From contig VZSE01001847.1 of assembly GCA_013398275.1 (NCBI GenBank), forward strand, positions 62,001-126,000: a stretch of 64,000 nt of DNA, in the 5' to 3' direction. This document shows, in pieces, positions 1 through 11,560 of this stretch. Position 1 is the stretch's first letter, and every line of letters starts with the position of its first letter. A program made the position numbers and the translations under genes. The DNA comes from Promerops cafer (lineage: Eukaryota; Chordata; Aves; Passeriformes; Nectariniidae). A model generated the notes under the pieces. It did no database searches. It had not been told where the DNA came from and worked only from the letters and a program-made list of their open reading frames with translations.

Positions 1-187
1 TGCCAACCAGCACATCCCACCAGCAAGCGCTGTGAGAAGCACAGAGCCTGATGTAACACAGCAGCAGGAAGTGGGCTGTTCAAGCCACAGGTCACTGCCT
101 TGGAGGCCAGACACAGCCGAGTCTTCTTCACTGAGAAGGAAACCTCTGTCACACTTGTCTAAACAGGTGAGAATCTTCCGGAGGAAG

Positions 188-918
188 TGTTCAGAAAAGA
201 CAGGGTCCACTGATGAGGCAATTAAAAGATGGTTTATTGCAAAATCAGTCTCATGAAAGGGTGAGGCAGAAAGGTTGTTACATCCAAAGTTATCACATCA
301 GAAGCCATACATCAGAAGCCTTGCATCATAAGTCTTTATAATGTTAGTTACAATGTCTTTTATAAATTTCTTATCCAATCAGCTACTTCCACAAATCATG
401 CTAGCATCTCCATAACCAATTGCTACGTTTTATACGATTCTACTGCAATGTGTCTTTTTCTATCTAATCATGTAACTCTACAAAAACTTGTTGTTATATT
501 TTCTAGCTTTTACCAACTCTATAACAAGTTCTATTGTTAAACTTTAAGATTTTCTACTATTTTACTTAACATATTTATTTACTTATATAAGGCACATTTC
601 TATTTGCTTAAAATATATTTTTGCTTAAACTACAAATTTCTATTCTTATTTTGTGTCTGTTTCACTATTCTATTCTAAACTTTCAAGCCTTCTCCAAGGT
701 GTTAGGTCAAACACTGTATCCACTGTATCCATTTCTATCTCTGAGCTTGCATGCTGGAGGCCTTGGGAGCTCACTGTGCATGCATTTCCCACAAGGGAGC
801 ACAACCCACCACTGAAGCAAGCACACTTTCAAATGAAAGCCCAGACCTTTGAACAGCCTGCAGGAGTGGAAGCATTTTGTTTTTCTAGAAAAACTGGTAG
901 TTTCAGCAGTACCCAACA
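188..918 (-). mobile_element. Probable solo ERV LTR (minus strand)
   Basis: Read on the minus strand, this AT-rich block has LTR-like order: TGTTGGGTACTG at the 5' end (near 918), a TATA-like TTTATAAAAGAC (RC of about 353-366), and a polyadenylation signal CAATAAACC (RC of 231-239) about 45 bp before a CA end near 188. I found no convincing target-site duplication, so the ends are approximate. It sits upstream of the TTC37-type promoter. The order of TATA and poly(A) signals is seen; the passerine ERV assignment is inference. Confidence 0.55.
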
Positions 919-1544
919 CTTACAGTTCTCTACTAGTGTTGTAATCAAAATGGTTAATCTGCTTTTGACATAATAGCATGAAGCTTATGTTGGATTCCTC
1001 AGTAAGGAGGGCTCAGGTGAGGCAGAGAAACCAATGCTTCCCCTTTCCTGTGAGTAAAGGAGGTCCAGTATGCTGGGTGAATAGAGAGGAGGTGGTGAGA
1101 AAATGTAAAAAAATTTCTGTTTTTAGCTGTTTACAAGGGGATATACTAAGTATTTGGGAGAATACTTAGAGAGAAAAATCTTCTGTCCTATCTTGATAGA
1201 TATTGAGTTTATTGATACAAATTTATGAATAATAAATTCACTGTAATAAAGCTACTAGAAATTCACAAAAGCATAGCTACTGGTTCCTGTATCCTTTTAG
1301 CTGGGCTTATATAGAATTGTAGCATTTTTTATAATTAATAGAAGCCTGAGTCAATCAATGTGTGAGGCCCAACATCTTAACTCAAAATTTTCATCTGTGA
1401 TTACAGGAACTATCCATCCCATCTCTAACGTTCTTGGGACACACCATGGCAAGAAAAGCAGCGCTTATCGACCTTGCTTTCCCTTCTGCTTTCCAAGCCG
1501 ACGGAAGAGGGTTCATCCCACACAGAGGCTCTGTTCCAGGAGAG

Positions 1545-1960
1545 GCTGCCGTGCCCCGCTGCGGTACCACACCTGACCGCGTGACCCATCCGTGCAGCGG
1601 TGCTTGACCACTGCCACGTGCCTGATGCAAGCGTGGAGCACATTCGCGGGAACAAAGCCGAGGTCGGCTTGTAACTCAAGCGTACCAAACCCCCGGGGAA
1701 GCCCTCGCTGCCACATCCTTGCTGCCAAAATCTTGGCAGTCCCCGCCCCGATTCCGCCCTCACCGTCAGGCTGCAGCCGCTCCCTGGGCGCTTATCAGGA
1801 GCCACAGGCGGCCCATAAAGAGCAGCGTGTCCCGGGGCTGCAGGAACTACATCTCCCGCCGTGCGCGGGCAGGTGCTGATGCGGTGTCCCTTGTCACCCT
1901 GGGTGACAGTGCACTCAGGCTGGACGGGGGCTGTGGGGGGGTGCACTTGTGATGGCCGAG
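1545..1960. promoter_or_regulatory. TTC37: CpG-rich promoter with ZNF143-type site, probable TTC37 promoter
   Basis: This CpG-rich block stands out in AT-rich surroundings. At 1,846-1,865 it contains ACTACATCTCCCGCCGTGC, close to the ZNF143/THAP11 (SBS) motif typical of housekeeping, often bidirectional promoters. It lies about 1 kb upstream of the first decayed TTC37 coding exon, the right place for a promoter plus non-coding exon 1. In human, TTC37 and ARSK are head to head, so ARSK would be expected on the minus strand here, but I saw no ARSK exon. Whether the promoter is still active cannot be judged from sequence. Confidence 0.6.
1846..1865 (+). promoter_or_regulatory. ZNF143/THAP11-like binding site
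   Basis: ACTACATCTCCC followed by GCCGTGC matches the shape of the SBS element (ACTACA, then TCCC, then TGC). It is inside the CpG-rich block. Confidence 0.6.
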
Positions 1961-2965
1961 GCATCTGTGCCTTTCTGGGACACAAATTTCTCTCCAGCCA
2001 CTGCCAATCAATGTAAGCTGGAGAGACTTTTCCCAGTACTTTTCGTGCTCCGAGGGAATATTTGAAATTCGCTTTCCTTTTCCTTTCATTACTAATTCAT
2101 TTTTCCTTTCATTACTAATTATCTACTAATTTATCTTACAGATTTATCACTGGGCCCATATGATACTCTTTATCTTTTGTGTTTCAGCTGCTGAAAGATG
2201 TTTTTTCTTCTTCAGCTGGTCGCTTTTCCTGTCTCTTTCTGTGCTTACACCACCACTGCAGTTTCTCAGCCTCATCTCATTTAGACAATTTCAACTGTGG
2301 TGTTTCTAAGGCTCATTTGAGGCAAAATACTTTGATATACACCAAAACAGTGTATGGTTATTATAACAAGAGTTCAAAAGTGTGAATGCCTCTTTGGTGT
2401 GTCCTTAAATGCTTACACTTTTTGGCTCCCAGGCTGTATTTGGAAGCGGGGTTTGCTTTAAGTGTGTGTGAAGGGAGAGGAGCACTATGGGCGCCACAGT
2501 GCCAGCGACAGGCTGGCCATGGGAAAGGCTGGCAGAAGAAACCCTGGTCCCCAGGAATCACTCAAGCACATGTTCAGTGCAAAATGCCTTTTGAAAACAG
2601 TTCACTGCTTAGCAATTCCTCTTTAAAAAGAGGCTACATGCAGGGTGTCCTACGAACTGATGCGCCTGTCCTATAACACACCTCCCCCTGTTTAAGTTTA
2701 TCTTAAACCCTAACAAAGCTTTAATTCTGGAGTGACTATTTTGTATAATTTAGCTGCTTGGAATATTGATTGAATCCTGTATTGGAACTAAACTTAAGCA
2801 TTTCTAAACCATATTAATTTTTTCCAGCAGTTCTTGGTGTGTCTGTATTTTGGGATTTTGCACCGTGTTTAAAATACTCTCTATGCAGTTATAGTAGAAT
2901 ATAAAAAATATTTTGAGTTCAGTATATCTTTTTATAAGAACTGATTATACGTAATTTTTGCCTAG

Positions 2966-3065
2966 CATCCATAATGTCAAATAAGGAGGTGGGAACAACA
3001 TTAAAGAGATAACTGGAGATGCCATACGAAATGAAGAGTATAAGGAAGCCTCAAAGCACTGCAAG
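2966..3065 (+). pseudogene. TTC37: TTC37 exon 2 relic (start codon, +2 bp)
   Basis: The acceptor is TTTTTGCCTAG and the donor is AAG|GTAATT. The ATG at 2,974 opens MSNKEVGTTLK. After that codon 11 bases stand where 9 are expected, and the frame resumes as DAIRNEEYKEASKHCK. The net +2 bp puts a TAA in frame after the twelfth codon. Confidence 0.85.
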
Positions 3066-3566
3066 GTAATTATTTTATTACTTAGAGAGTAATATTTTTT
3101 GCACATTTTGTTTGCTGCTCCTACCCCTACAGCTGCAAAGTAATGTAGAGTGTGGAGTACCTTATTGACATAATGGTTGAAATAGATTTTCAGGTTTCAT
3201 TTTCATAACTTTGTTGATCATTCATATTAGTTGAGCACAGGTGAACTTTTATTCCCTTTCCTTTTGCATTTGCATATATGTGGTGATAAGAATATGAAGT
3301 GTAGAATGCTAGTGTTAAAATTTCCTTTTTGTTCTAGACATCACAGAGGAGCTTTGCTGAGCTCCAGCTATGGTTACTGACAGAACAGGTCAGATATGTT
3401 ACATTTTCTGGCAGGAAAAGCTGAATTTACTATTTTTTTCAAAAAATTACTCAACCTCTACTATTACCTGATTAAATACTGCACTAAACTGTAATGACAA
3501 AACTCAGGCCATAAATCTGTAAGGTGCATTTCACTCATTTTTTCCCTTAAAAATGTGTATTTTTAG

Positions 3567-3710
3567 TCAGTCTTGAAGCAAGACAAAAATATCTACAGTT
3601 CTTAGTTATTCACTGGCCTGACAGCTGCTGGTTTAGAGCAACCTGATCAGGCCAAAGGAGAATATAAGAAGGCTACTGAACTTGAGCCAAACCAGTTACT
3701 GTCAGTTATG
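3567..3710 (+). pseudogene. TTC37: TTC37 exon 3 relic (nonsense codon)
   Basis: The 144 bp equal 48 codons, the same length as the family exon as I recall it, with no indel. It reads SVLKQDKNIYSS, stop, LFTGLTAAGLEQPDQAKG and onward, covering a TPR. The Trp codon at position 13 is now TAG. The acceptor TATTTTTAG is good. The 3' end (GTTATG|GTCTAG) is a weak donor and the usual end is substituted. Confidence 0.85.
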
Positions 3711-4782
3711 GTCTAGGTCCACTTTGTCTCTCCCTGGAAAGTGTAAATATGGAGTTGAATACAGGAACAAAGCAGAGTTGAGGCTTGGATCATGTTTTCT
3801 TGAGGCCCTTAGTTCTGTGGTAGCTTTGGAGAAGCTGAGCATTTTTATTATTTTTGTGCCCATTGTAAAACCACAGTGAACTTTAGTTTCAGTGTATTTA
3901 AGTTTGTATTTATGTTTTAGGCTAGATAGCAGTGAAGCATAAAAGGGAAAACATGAATTGAAACAAATACAGGCAATTCATTTATGTTTGGAAATTTCTC
4001 TGCTTGTTTGGAAATTTCTCTGCTGAAGAAACACTTGACAATGCTTCTCTGCTTTAACTAGTTTATCCAGTTCATCTTGTTTATCTTGTTTTATCTTATT
4101 TTTCCAGCTTTCAGCATGAAGTGGATTGTTACTGAATTTTGCTGCTAATGTATTTAAATGTATTTAAAATGTTAAATGTATTTAGAAGCAATACATTTAA
4201 AATAGCCATGTGCTGGTGCATGGCAGCCTGTTGCAGTATATAGCTACCACGTACTTGGGGTGTATTTTTGAGATTTGTGACACATAAGGTTGCATATTAA
4301 GTCAGTCTCTGATAGCAACAATCTCTATTTTTCTAAAGTTCTTAGTATTTTCAATACAAATATATTTTTAAAGTGTAATTGTTGGTGCCTGATTTAAAGG
4401 TGCCTGATACTGAAATTGCTCAGTTTTGCATTTAGATTCTGCCTTTTTGTTACTATACAAAACAGTATGATGCTTGGATCTAGGTCTTTCATGGCATGAC
4501 TTAATGGGCTTTGTATATTGTCAGTTGTGCAGGCAGGATTATGTAATATATACAGATTTTACATAGTTGTTGGTAATTAGCTTAGGAAGCTAGAAAAGCT
4601 TTTCACTTAAAATAAGAGGACTCAGAAGGCTGTGCAGAACTATCAAGGTAGATTCTGCACAGTGATTACTACATTAAGACTTGACTTCATAGAAGGTTAT
4701 GGAATAAGTTCTGTAGACTGAATTCATTCTCATGACATGTAACCTTTAACATTAAATCTTACTCTTTTTTTTTTTTTAATAG

Positions 4783-4876
4783 TAAGGTGACAATCAAATT
4801 CCTATGAGAAGTCTAACCATCCAACCAAACAGATGTCAAAGGAGACTTAGCAGATCAAAAGCTCTTGGAACTCTAT
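4783..4876 (+). pseudogene. TTC37: TTC37 exon 4 relic (frameshift)
   Basis: An oligo-T acceptor ending AATAG leads in, and a strong donor TAT|GTAAGG closes it. The first half reads SYEKSNH in one frame, and the second half reads GDLADQKLLELY in another. The second half fits the end of family exon 4, so a frameshift lies between them. Confidence 0.75.
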
Positions 4877-5507
4877 GTAAGGCAAAGGACATTGAATACC
4901 AAAATTCTCTCTTAGGATTTCTAATTCAATGGATGCCATTGCTGATACACAGATTAGGCATTATTTTTAAAAAAGCCTTGTCACATTGGTGTGTCAGGAT
5001 GCTGTAGCTGTATAAAGTTTCTTGATCCTGTCCATTTTGATAGGATAAATACTGGAATAATTGTACTTGAAATTAGTAGTTAAGAGAATTCTGTGTTATC
5101 CTCAGTCCTCTGACTAAACTCAGTGCTTTTAAGAATTTAGCTCTGCTAGTTCTTTGTCTGCATTAATTAGTAGGCTTGTTTTTCTCTGCCTATCATAAAA
5201 TATATGTCATCCTATTCATAGAGGTGCAAAATTTCTAGACAAGTCTGACTCTCAATTGTCACTGTAACTGACTGGAGTGTTCAATTTGTTTCCTTAATTT
5301 TAAATTATTTCAGAAAAAAATTAAAATCCCTTAAAGTAATTGTTTTGTTTATAGTCAGTTACAGCAGCAATGAGCAAAACTTGTAGGGTAATCAGTAGTT
5401 TTTATTTGGCAGTTGAACCTACTAATATTGGTTAGAATTTGAAAGCCGTTTTTGTATTTTCTGAAAAGCTTAGCATGTTTGCATGGTATTTTCTTCCTCT
5501 TTTCTAG

Positions 5508-5578
5508 TGGTGACAAGCAGAAATTATGTATGTAAGAAGCTTGTGGAACAATATCATCAAGAAAATAAATATTTAGAG
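5508..5578 (+). pseudogene. TTC37: TTC37 exon 5 relic (5-bp deletion)
   Basis: The acceptor is TTCCTCTTTTCTAG and the donor is GAG|GTAGTC. It reads GDKQKLC and then, after a net loss of about 5 bp, CKKLVEQYHQENKYLE. The expected Asp-Val before CKKL is missing. Confidence 0.8.
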
Positions 5579-6289
5579 GTAGTCTAAGTACTTTATTGTC
5601 TCTCTCCTAAGAAGAAACTTCCTTTTGATCAGAACTACCTATTTTTTATCACAAGAGGGGAAGGTGGGATTCCTACACAACCTGAACTCGATTCCTGTGC
5701 TTTGTGTGCTGCCTTCCATGCAGATGATGAGGACAGGCAAAGTTGTCCCAGGTCACCCCTAGCTTTGACCCACCCAGCACTCCCCAAGTCCCAGTCAGCA
5801 TGGCCTTGCAGAAATAATCAGTTTACCACAAGGTGGACCTGCTAAATGCAGTTAACGAGGGTCCTGTAGTCTCTTTTTCAGTTCTATTGATTCTTTCCAC
5901 ACTGAAATTTCAACATGGGCTGCTGCTGCTCTTCTCTTTGTATTCATAGTGCTAGAGATCCAATGATGCTTTCTTTTTTTCCTTAAGGGTTTATCCAAGG
6001 GCTGTCTGGGTGTACTTTTACTGTTGATTTCATGCAAGAGCCAGAGTCAGAATTTGTACTCTTGAGGTCACCTCACTTATGGTTACTGTAGCTTGGAAGG
6101 TGGACAGGTCCCACACAATGCCCTGGGACTTGCTATTGCTCAGCTGGAAGCAGTTAAATATGGCTTGTTACTTTAAACATTAATCCATTGTCCAGCCTAA
6201 TATGGTAATGTTGACAGTAGTTGGAAAACTTGCGTCAGACCTCCAGTTCTTTAAAGAGTGACAGGTGGTTAATTTGTCCCTGTTGACAG

Positions 6290-6408
6290 GTGGCTGAAAC
6301 ACATCAGAAACTCATACAAATGAAACAGGAGGAAGGTGCAGAAAAGGCAGAGCTGCATCAGTTTGGAAGAAGATGCTCTGGTTACTGAAAGACAGTACAC
6401 AGAACCAG
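6290..6408 (+). pseudogene. TTC37: TTC37 exon 6 relic (1-bp deletion)
   Basis: The acceptor is TGTTGACAG and the donor is CAG|GTTAAT. The 119 bp compare with about 120 expected. It reads VAETHQKLIQMKQEEGAEK and AELHQ, then shifts by one base and continues LWKKMLWLLKDSTQNQ, which matches the conserved LW(R/K)K stretch of TTC37. This is the last TTC37 exon I can recognise. Confidence 0.85.
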
Positions 6409-6559
6409 GTTAATACACCTGAAGAAGAATGTTTCTGCCTCCTACTCATCTAGATATATATGTAGGTACAGTGCAGCTGGACTTAAAATGGAGCCTTAAA
6501 AGTAACGAAAATCTTGTGGCTATTTAAGGTTAATTCATATTAACCTGCTCAGGAAATCT

Positions 6560-7110
6560 CGGTGATTAGACCTCTTGCCTTTTGCGCCGTGCCACCCCTG
6601 TCCCCTTTGGCCGTGCTGAGGTGCAGGCTGGCCACCAGGGTGAGCCGAGCAGCACTTTCAGCCCCAGGTCCCGGCTGCCCGCACCTGACGGGAGCGGTGG
6701 GAAGTGCCGGTGGCACCAGGCACTCTCCCCCTGAGGAACCACACTGCTCAAGGCACCGGGTAGCCGCTGAAGGGCCGGTAAGGCTGAAGGCACCGGGGCT
6801 GCCACAGGGGACAGCGCCTCTGAAGGCACCCTGCTGCTGCTGAGGAGGTGCTGCTGGTGCCTGCGGCTCTGAGGGGACGGTGAGGCGGTGGGGGCTGAGG
6901 GCAAGCGGCGGAGCGCTGGGGGAGCTGAGGGCGATGGCGGCGCAGGCTGAGGGGGCAGGGAAGAGGCCTGGGCTGAGAGGGCTGGCGGGGCTCAGGGCAC
7001 TGGGGATGCTCAGGGGGATGGCAGCACTTGAGGGGAACTGATGGGCTAGGAGGCTTGGAAGGGACTGGGGAGGCTGTGGGTGTGCTGAGGCTATGGCGAG
7101 GCTCAGGGCA
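6560..7110. repeat. GC-rich degenerate minisatellite-like tract
   Basis: This G-rich plus strand is built of loose variants of GGGGCTGAGGGC and GCACCGGGGCTG. It gives long but low-complexity open frames, including a 189-residue Pro/Ser/Ala-rich minus frame at 6,549-7,118, that I do not accept as genes. It starts about 150 bp after the last recognisable TTC37 exon. Origin unknown. Confidence 0.5.
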
Positions 7111-10100
7111 TCCCACAAGTGACTCAGTGCTCCCTTGGCTTCTCAGATCTCTGACTGCTCAATGTTTTCAGAAGGGCCACTCTGCATGGGGCCAAGGGAC
7201 CGAGGCGGAGCAAGAGGAGATGGGCCAGCTGCGTTCCCTCTGTATCTTGTCCTACCCCTGTATGTACTGGGTTAGCATTGTGCCTGTATGTAGTTACGTT
7301 GTCTGTCTCCAGTTCTGCCTCAGTATGTATGGAGAGGTAGAGCTATATACAGTTCTGTGTCTTTAGTTACCAGGCGACGGAGGTGTAGCTGGGTATTTTG
7401 GTCATTGTATAGCTCTGCAAAGATTTGTGTTGTGTAGAGCCATTTTTATACAGAAGTCAGTGTATTTACACAACACAGATTGTTATCTTAATCTATTTCT
7501 CAATTCCTATGTAAACCTGCATCGTGTTGTCCAGTTTTATCTCTGTATGAATTTATGTGTAAACCTGTGTCACATTGTAGAGTTTCCTTCTAGCTTTGTG
7601 GGTGTTTAGAGAGGGCCAGGGATATTTGTCACTCTCCCTCCATACACAGATTTGTACAGGCACCACTTTGTAACAGTGATGAGATGGTGTGAACTGGTAG
7701 TGATCTTTGTCACTTGCCATGGAGTCAGCAGAGACGTAACTATGTGCAGGAAGCTTGTAACAGAGTTGTTAATTGTATGTAAGAAGCGTGGGTAACAAGC
7801 TGTAATACATTTCCTTTTTCAACTCAAGTTGTCTTTGGTGCACTTCTCTCTGGGTGGTGCTACTGTAGCAAGGTACAATCAGTGAAACTTTGGAACTGAA
7901 ACAGGTGTTGGTTGGTGTCATTGGGAGCAATAAGCAGATGCGCGCCTTAGGATCCAGGAAGGTTTTGGCAAGGAGTGCTGATGGGAACAGGGGGAAAAGA
8001 GGCAGGCGTGCCCAGCCGATCCCCTGGTTGCGTAAAAATGAGGCAAGAACTCGTAAAAGGGTTTTGGCAGGCGGTGGAGCCACATGTTTGGGGAGATGCT
8101 GCAAAGGCCTGCTAAGGAAATCTCCAATTGCCATTGGGAAAGTGAGCAAAGGAAAGAAAGCCCTAATCCAAGAGGATGTCTCCCTTCTTTCAGGATACTC
8201 CAAGCCAAACAGCTCTGTGTTTCTAGGCCTATCTCACATCCTGTTTTTCAGGTTTGAGCATGGGCAAATCACCTGCCCATCAAGAGCCATCCTTGATTTT
8301 TCACCTTGGCCTCCAGAGCTGGAGGCAATCTCCTGCTGCCAAGATAAGCGCTGGGAACGCAGCCAGTGTGATGCCTAGGAAGGTCAGCTACGGGCTCTCT
8401 AGCAATCGAGTGCAGAGCACAAGCCCATGTGATGGAGGTGTCCTGTCACACTCTGAAGAGATGGGACATCTTAATGCACACTGGGAAGCTTTGGACAGCC
8501 TTGACTTGGGCTTAGGGGCATGCAAAGGAGCAGCAGTGTACAGATCATGGCCAAAAGTGCTGTGGCTTTTCCCCTGAGCTGGGAAGGCCTTAGAGAGAGG
8601 CTGCCTGGTAGCAAGGTGCAGGCCTGCCTGCCCTGTGCTGTCCTCTGCAGGTGCTGTTGGTATTGAGTGATGCAGGACATGGGCTGAGTTGTTGCCTTCT
8701 AGCCTCTAAAATCAAGAGCCAAACAAAACTGAGATGATCAAAAGCGCTTACTGTTTCATGATGCTCCTCCAGGTGCACTTATGGCCAAATGCACATACAA
8801 TGCAGGGCTTCAGCACTTGTAGGAGGTTTGCAAATGAGCATCATGGACAAGAATCCCCAGCCAGAAGTACAGCTAATGAACTCATTCCCCCTCTTGGTTT
8901 GGAGCCCTACTGAAGCCTCCGCCTTGCTTCTAGCTGCACACTAGTTGTGTCAAAATACATGGGAAAATGAAATGGCCTTGGTTCACAGAAGAAACAAGAT
9001 TGAAAGAGTATTCCAGGAATATGTTTGTCATAGAGGGTAGGGAAAGTACTGCAGGTAGCTAAGAAACTAGAGACTTAGACAAGAATTGTCTACAAAACTA
9101 GATGAGAAAGAAGTAAAAAGCAAAACTCTCTTGACCTCAGAGTATCCCCTCAGACAGTGGGCAGAGGGCACACCACTGGCACGTGAAGCATGTGGGTGGG
9201 AGGCTCGTGCTGCAGCCAGACAGAGGGGCCTTGAGGGGCCAGAGAAGGAGTAAGAGGTGGCTTGTCCTCCTCCAGGAGGAACTGGTGGTCACCAAGCTGC
9301 AATAAGAGCCTGTGAGCTCAGCTGCCTTTGCCCCATCCTTGTCCCTGGGCCCAGGCACAGCTAGTTCTGCCAAAGCCTCAGGTCCTCAGCTCCTTGGTGC
9401 TGGATGCACCAGTGTGTGTGCCAGTGTCAGTGGGGCGGCGAGGGGGGACACACCAGCCCTCTGTGCCAGGGGATGCCATGGAGGCCACCTGCAGCTCACT
9501 GCCTTCCTCTGCTCTCTGCAGCCAGGGAGCACCCTGCACCCACAGCTTTGCCTGGCCCCAGAGCAGCCCAGTGCAGCAAAAGAAGTTTTGCACTCTCATT
9601 AAATCCTGGGTTATGCAGGGTGTCAGTAATGATTCCATAGGGGCCTCAATGGAAAACTGCATACATTTTACACCAAAAGGAATATACCACCAGGTGGACA
9701 CTTCTGAGGTATGCAGCTGGACACTGAGTCAGAGATGACTGGTAGGAGGCTGTGGTCTCCTTCCTGTGGGAGCCACCAAGAAAAGGCATTTAGCAGAACA
9801 TGTGTACTTGGGCAGGGCACACAGCGCTGTATTGCCTCCCTCACTGCACTCTGGCCCAGACAGGAACTTGTGGTTGGAAATACAAGCCGTGCACACATTA
9901 GAACATCCTGTTTGGTGGGCTGTATTGATCACCAAACCCACAGTTAAAAGCAGTGATCTTGACAAATGTGCTGTTCCTAGAAAGATCCATTTCTGCTCTC
10001 TGGTTAAAGCACATTGGAGTCACTGGCTGAGGACTCTGCATCTTGGAAAATGAGGGTGGCAATAAGGCTACAGCACCCTGCAGCTGGCCAAACCATTGGC

Positions 10101-11156
10101 CTGTTATCTGGGTCCTTGGGCTTTTCTGGGGTAAATATGTGGCTTTGGTCTGTTTGGTTTGGCCATTCTCCACCTGCCATCCTCCCTTTTTCCATTTGAA
10201 AGCCCCCAAGAGCTGTGGCAGTGTTTATCTGGCAGCATCTCTTACAAGGGTGCAGTCTCTCAGATGTTGTAGAACAGGTCTGATTGTAATGAGAGCATTT
10301 TAGCTCCAACAGGATAATTGGAAATCGGATTTTTCTTTCCATCGCGTCCTTTGGGATCTTCTACAATTGAGCTATTGGATGTTTTGATGGATAATTGTGA
10401 TGGCAATGCTGGTGGTGTAATAATAATTATGAGGATGATCATAACTATTTCTTGCAGTTTAATAGCAGCCTGAGACAGTTACTTGGGAGAACTTTTATTA
10501 AAAGGCCCAGCATATGCACAGAACATTATCCACTTTGTGTGGAGCTGATAATGGGAAAAATGATATTTTTCTCACTTCTATTGAATTACTCACCTTAGGC
10601 AAGCAGGAAAGACTTTTTCTGGTCTGAATTATTAATTTTTTTATTCCCAAAGACATTGCAACACTTTACACAATAATCAGCCATCATATTCCCTTGAGTT
10701 TGATTGACACCATCAAGCATACTTAATTCCTACAGAGATCCTATCAGGGAAATGTCATGGTCACACAAAGAAGTCGGTTGCAGCTTGTACTGGCATTCAA
10801 GGCTCCCTTTGGCCACATCTGTTCTACCAACACCTCGAAGGCTCTGCCAAACCCCTGCTGTGTAAGGGAACACTTGTGCTCCCACAATCTGCAGTGTGAA
10901 AGGGAGAAGCAAAGGCACAGGGAGGTGAGAACAAATTTGTCATTGTCTGGGTGATTTCTGCTTACCATCACAATAGTCAAGCCATGCTTGTTTGTCACTT
11001 AACCTCTTCATACCCAACCTGACCTTCTCCAGCAGGAAAAACTACGGCCAGATAAAGTACTAACACTTGACTTTGACTGCTACAGGTTGAGGCCTTCGGA
11101 AAAAAATGATCTGAGCACCCTCCATGCTAATTGTCTGTTGCTGAATTAGAATAAAG
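7111..11156. other. Non-coding stretch, nothing firmly identified
   Basis: At 7,260-7,620 there are loosely repeated T-rich phrases such as TGTAAACCTG and CAGTTCTG. The frames on both strands at 7,769-8,378 are unremarkable. At 9,137-9,740 a GC-richer stretch gives overlapping frames with no domain. I see no splice-bounded exon, RNA gene or clear transposon. Confidence 0.4.
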
Positions 11157-11560
11157 AGATTAGAGATTAGAGATTAGAGGTTAGAGGTTAGAGATTAGAC
11201 TAGACTAGAATAGAATATTTCACTTGAAAGGGACCTACAACCATCATGTATTCCAACCCTGATCCCTTCAGAGATGACCCAAAGTTAAAGCCACATTAAA
11301 GACACTGTCCAAATGCCTCTGGAACACTGACAGACTTGGGGCATCGGACACCTCTCAAGGAAGCCTGTTCCAATGTTTGGCCCCCCTCTTGGTAAACAAA
11401 TGCTTCCTCATGTCAAGTCTGAACCTCCCCTGACACAGCTCTGAGTCATTTCCATGTGTCCTGTCATGAATCCCAGGGAGAAGAGGTCAGCGCTTTCCTC
11501 TCCACTTCCCCCAGATGATGGCCAGTTTGTGAAGTTCCACATGGACAAGTTTTCTACCAA
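11157..11560 (-). mobile_element. CR1 LINE 3' fragment (antisense)
   Basis: The block begins with a 7-bp array (ATTAGAG/GATTAGA, 11,157-11,212) in the position of a CR1 tail. It continues with diverged antisense CR1 phrases: AAAGGGACCTACAACC, AATGCCTCTGGAAC, AAGCCTGTTCCAATG and TGCTTCCTCATGTC. It is strongly 5'-truncated, as is usual for CR1. Confidence 0.8.

Larger units (their letters stand above)
2966..6408 (+). pseudogene. TTC37: Decayed 5' part of TTC37 (SKIC3), introns retained
   Basis: TTC37/SKIC3 is the tetratricopeptide scaffold of the cytoplasmic SKI complex, which feeds RNA to the exosome. Five blocks in the right order, spaced by introns, match its N-terminal exons. They are exon 2 (MSNKEV start, then DAIRNEEYKEASKHCK), exon 3 (EQPDQAKGEYKKATELEPNQ), exon 4 (YEKSNH, then DQKLLELY), exon 5 (DKQKLC, then CKKLVEQYHQENKYLE) and exon 6 (HQKLIQMKQEEGAEKAELHQ). 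Acceptors and most donors are intact, so this is a genomic copy, not a retrocopy. Every exon is disabled: +2 bp, a Trp codon changed to TAG, a frameshift, -5 bp and -1 bp. Later exons (the gene has about 40) were not found, and similarity stops by about 6.4 kb. TTC37 lies in human 5q15, in the block syntenic with avian Z, so a W gametolog relic is the best explanation. An autosomal segmental duplicate is the alternative. The alignment was made from memory of the human protein. Confidence 0.85.

Noticed and set aside
1425..1985. 186-residue minus-strand frame at the CpG block, considered as ARSK exon 1
   Set aside because: No sulfatase signature and no plausible signal peptide. GC-rich DNA gives long chance frames.
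3339..3390. Splice-bounded block reading TSQRSFAELQLWLLTEQ, between TTC37 exons 2 and 3
   Set aside because: It has an acceptor and a GT donor, but it matches nothing in TTC37 and the family has no exon there. Probably chance.
6549..7118. 189-residue minus-strand frame
   Set aside because: It is Pro/Ala/Ser-rich low-complexity translation of a GC-rich repeat, with no splice or domain support.
7769..8378. Overlapping 144-residue minus and 162-residue plus frames
   Set aside because: No domain, no splice sites, and both strands open at once. Not supported as a gene.
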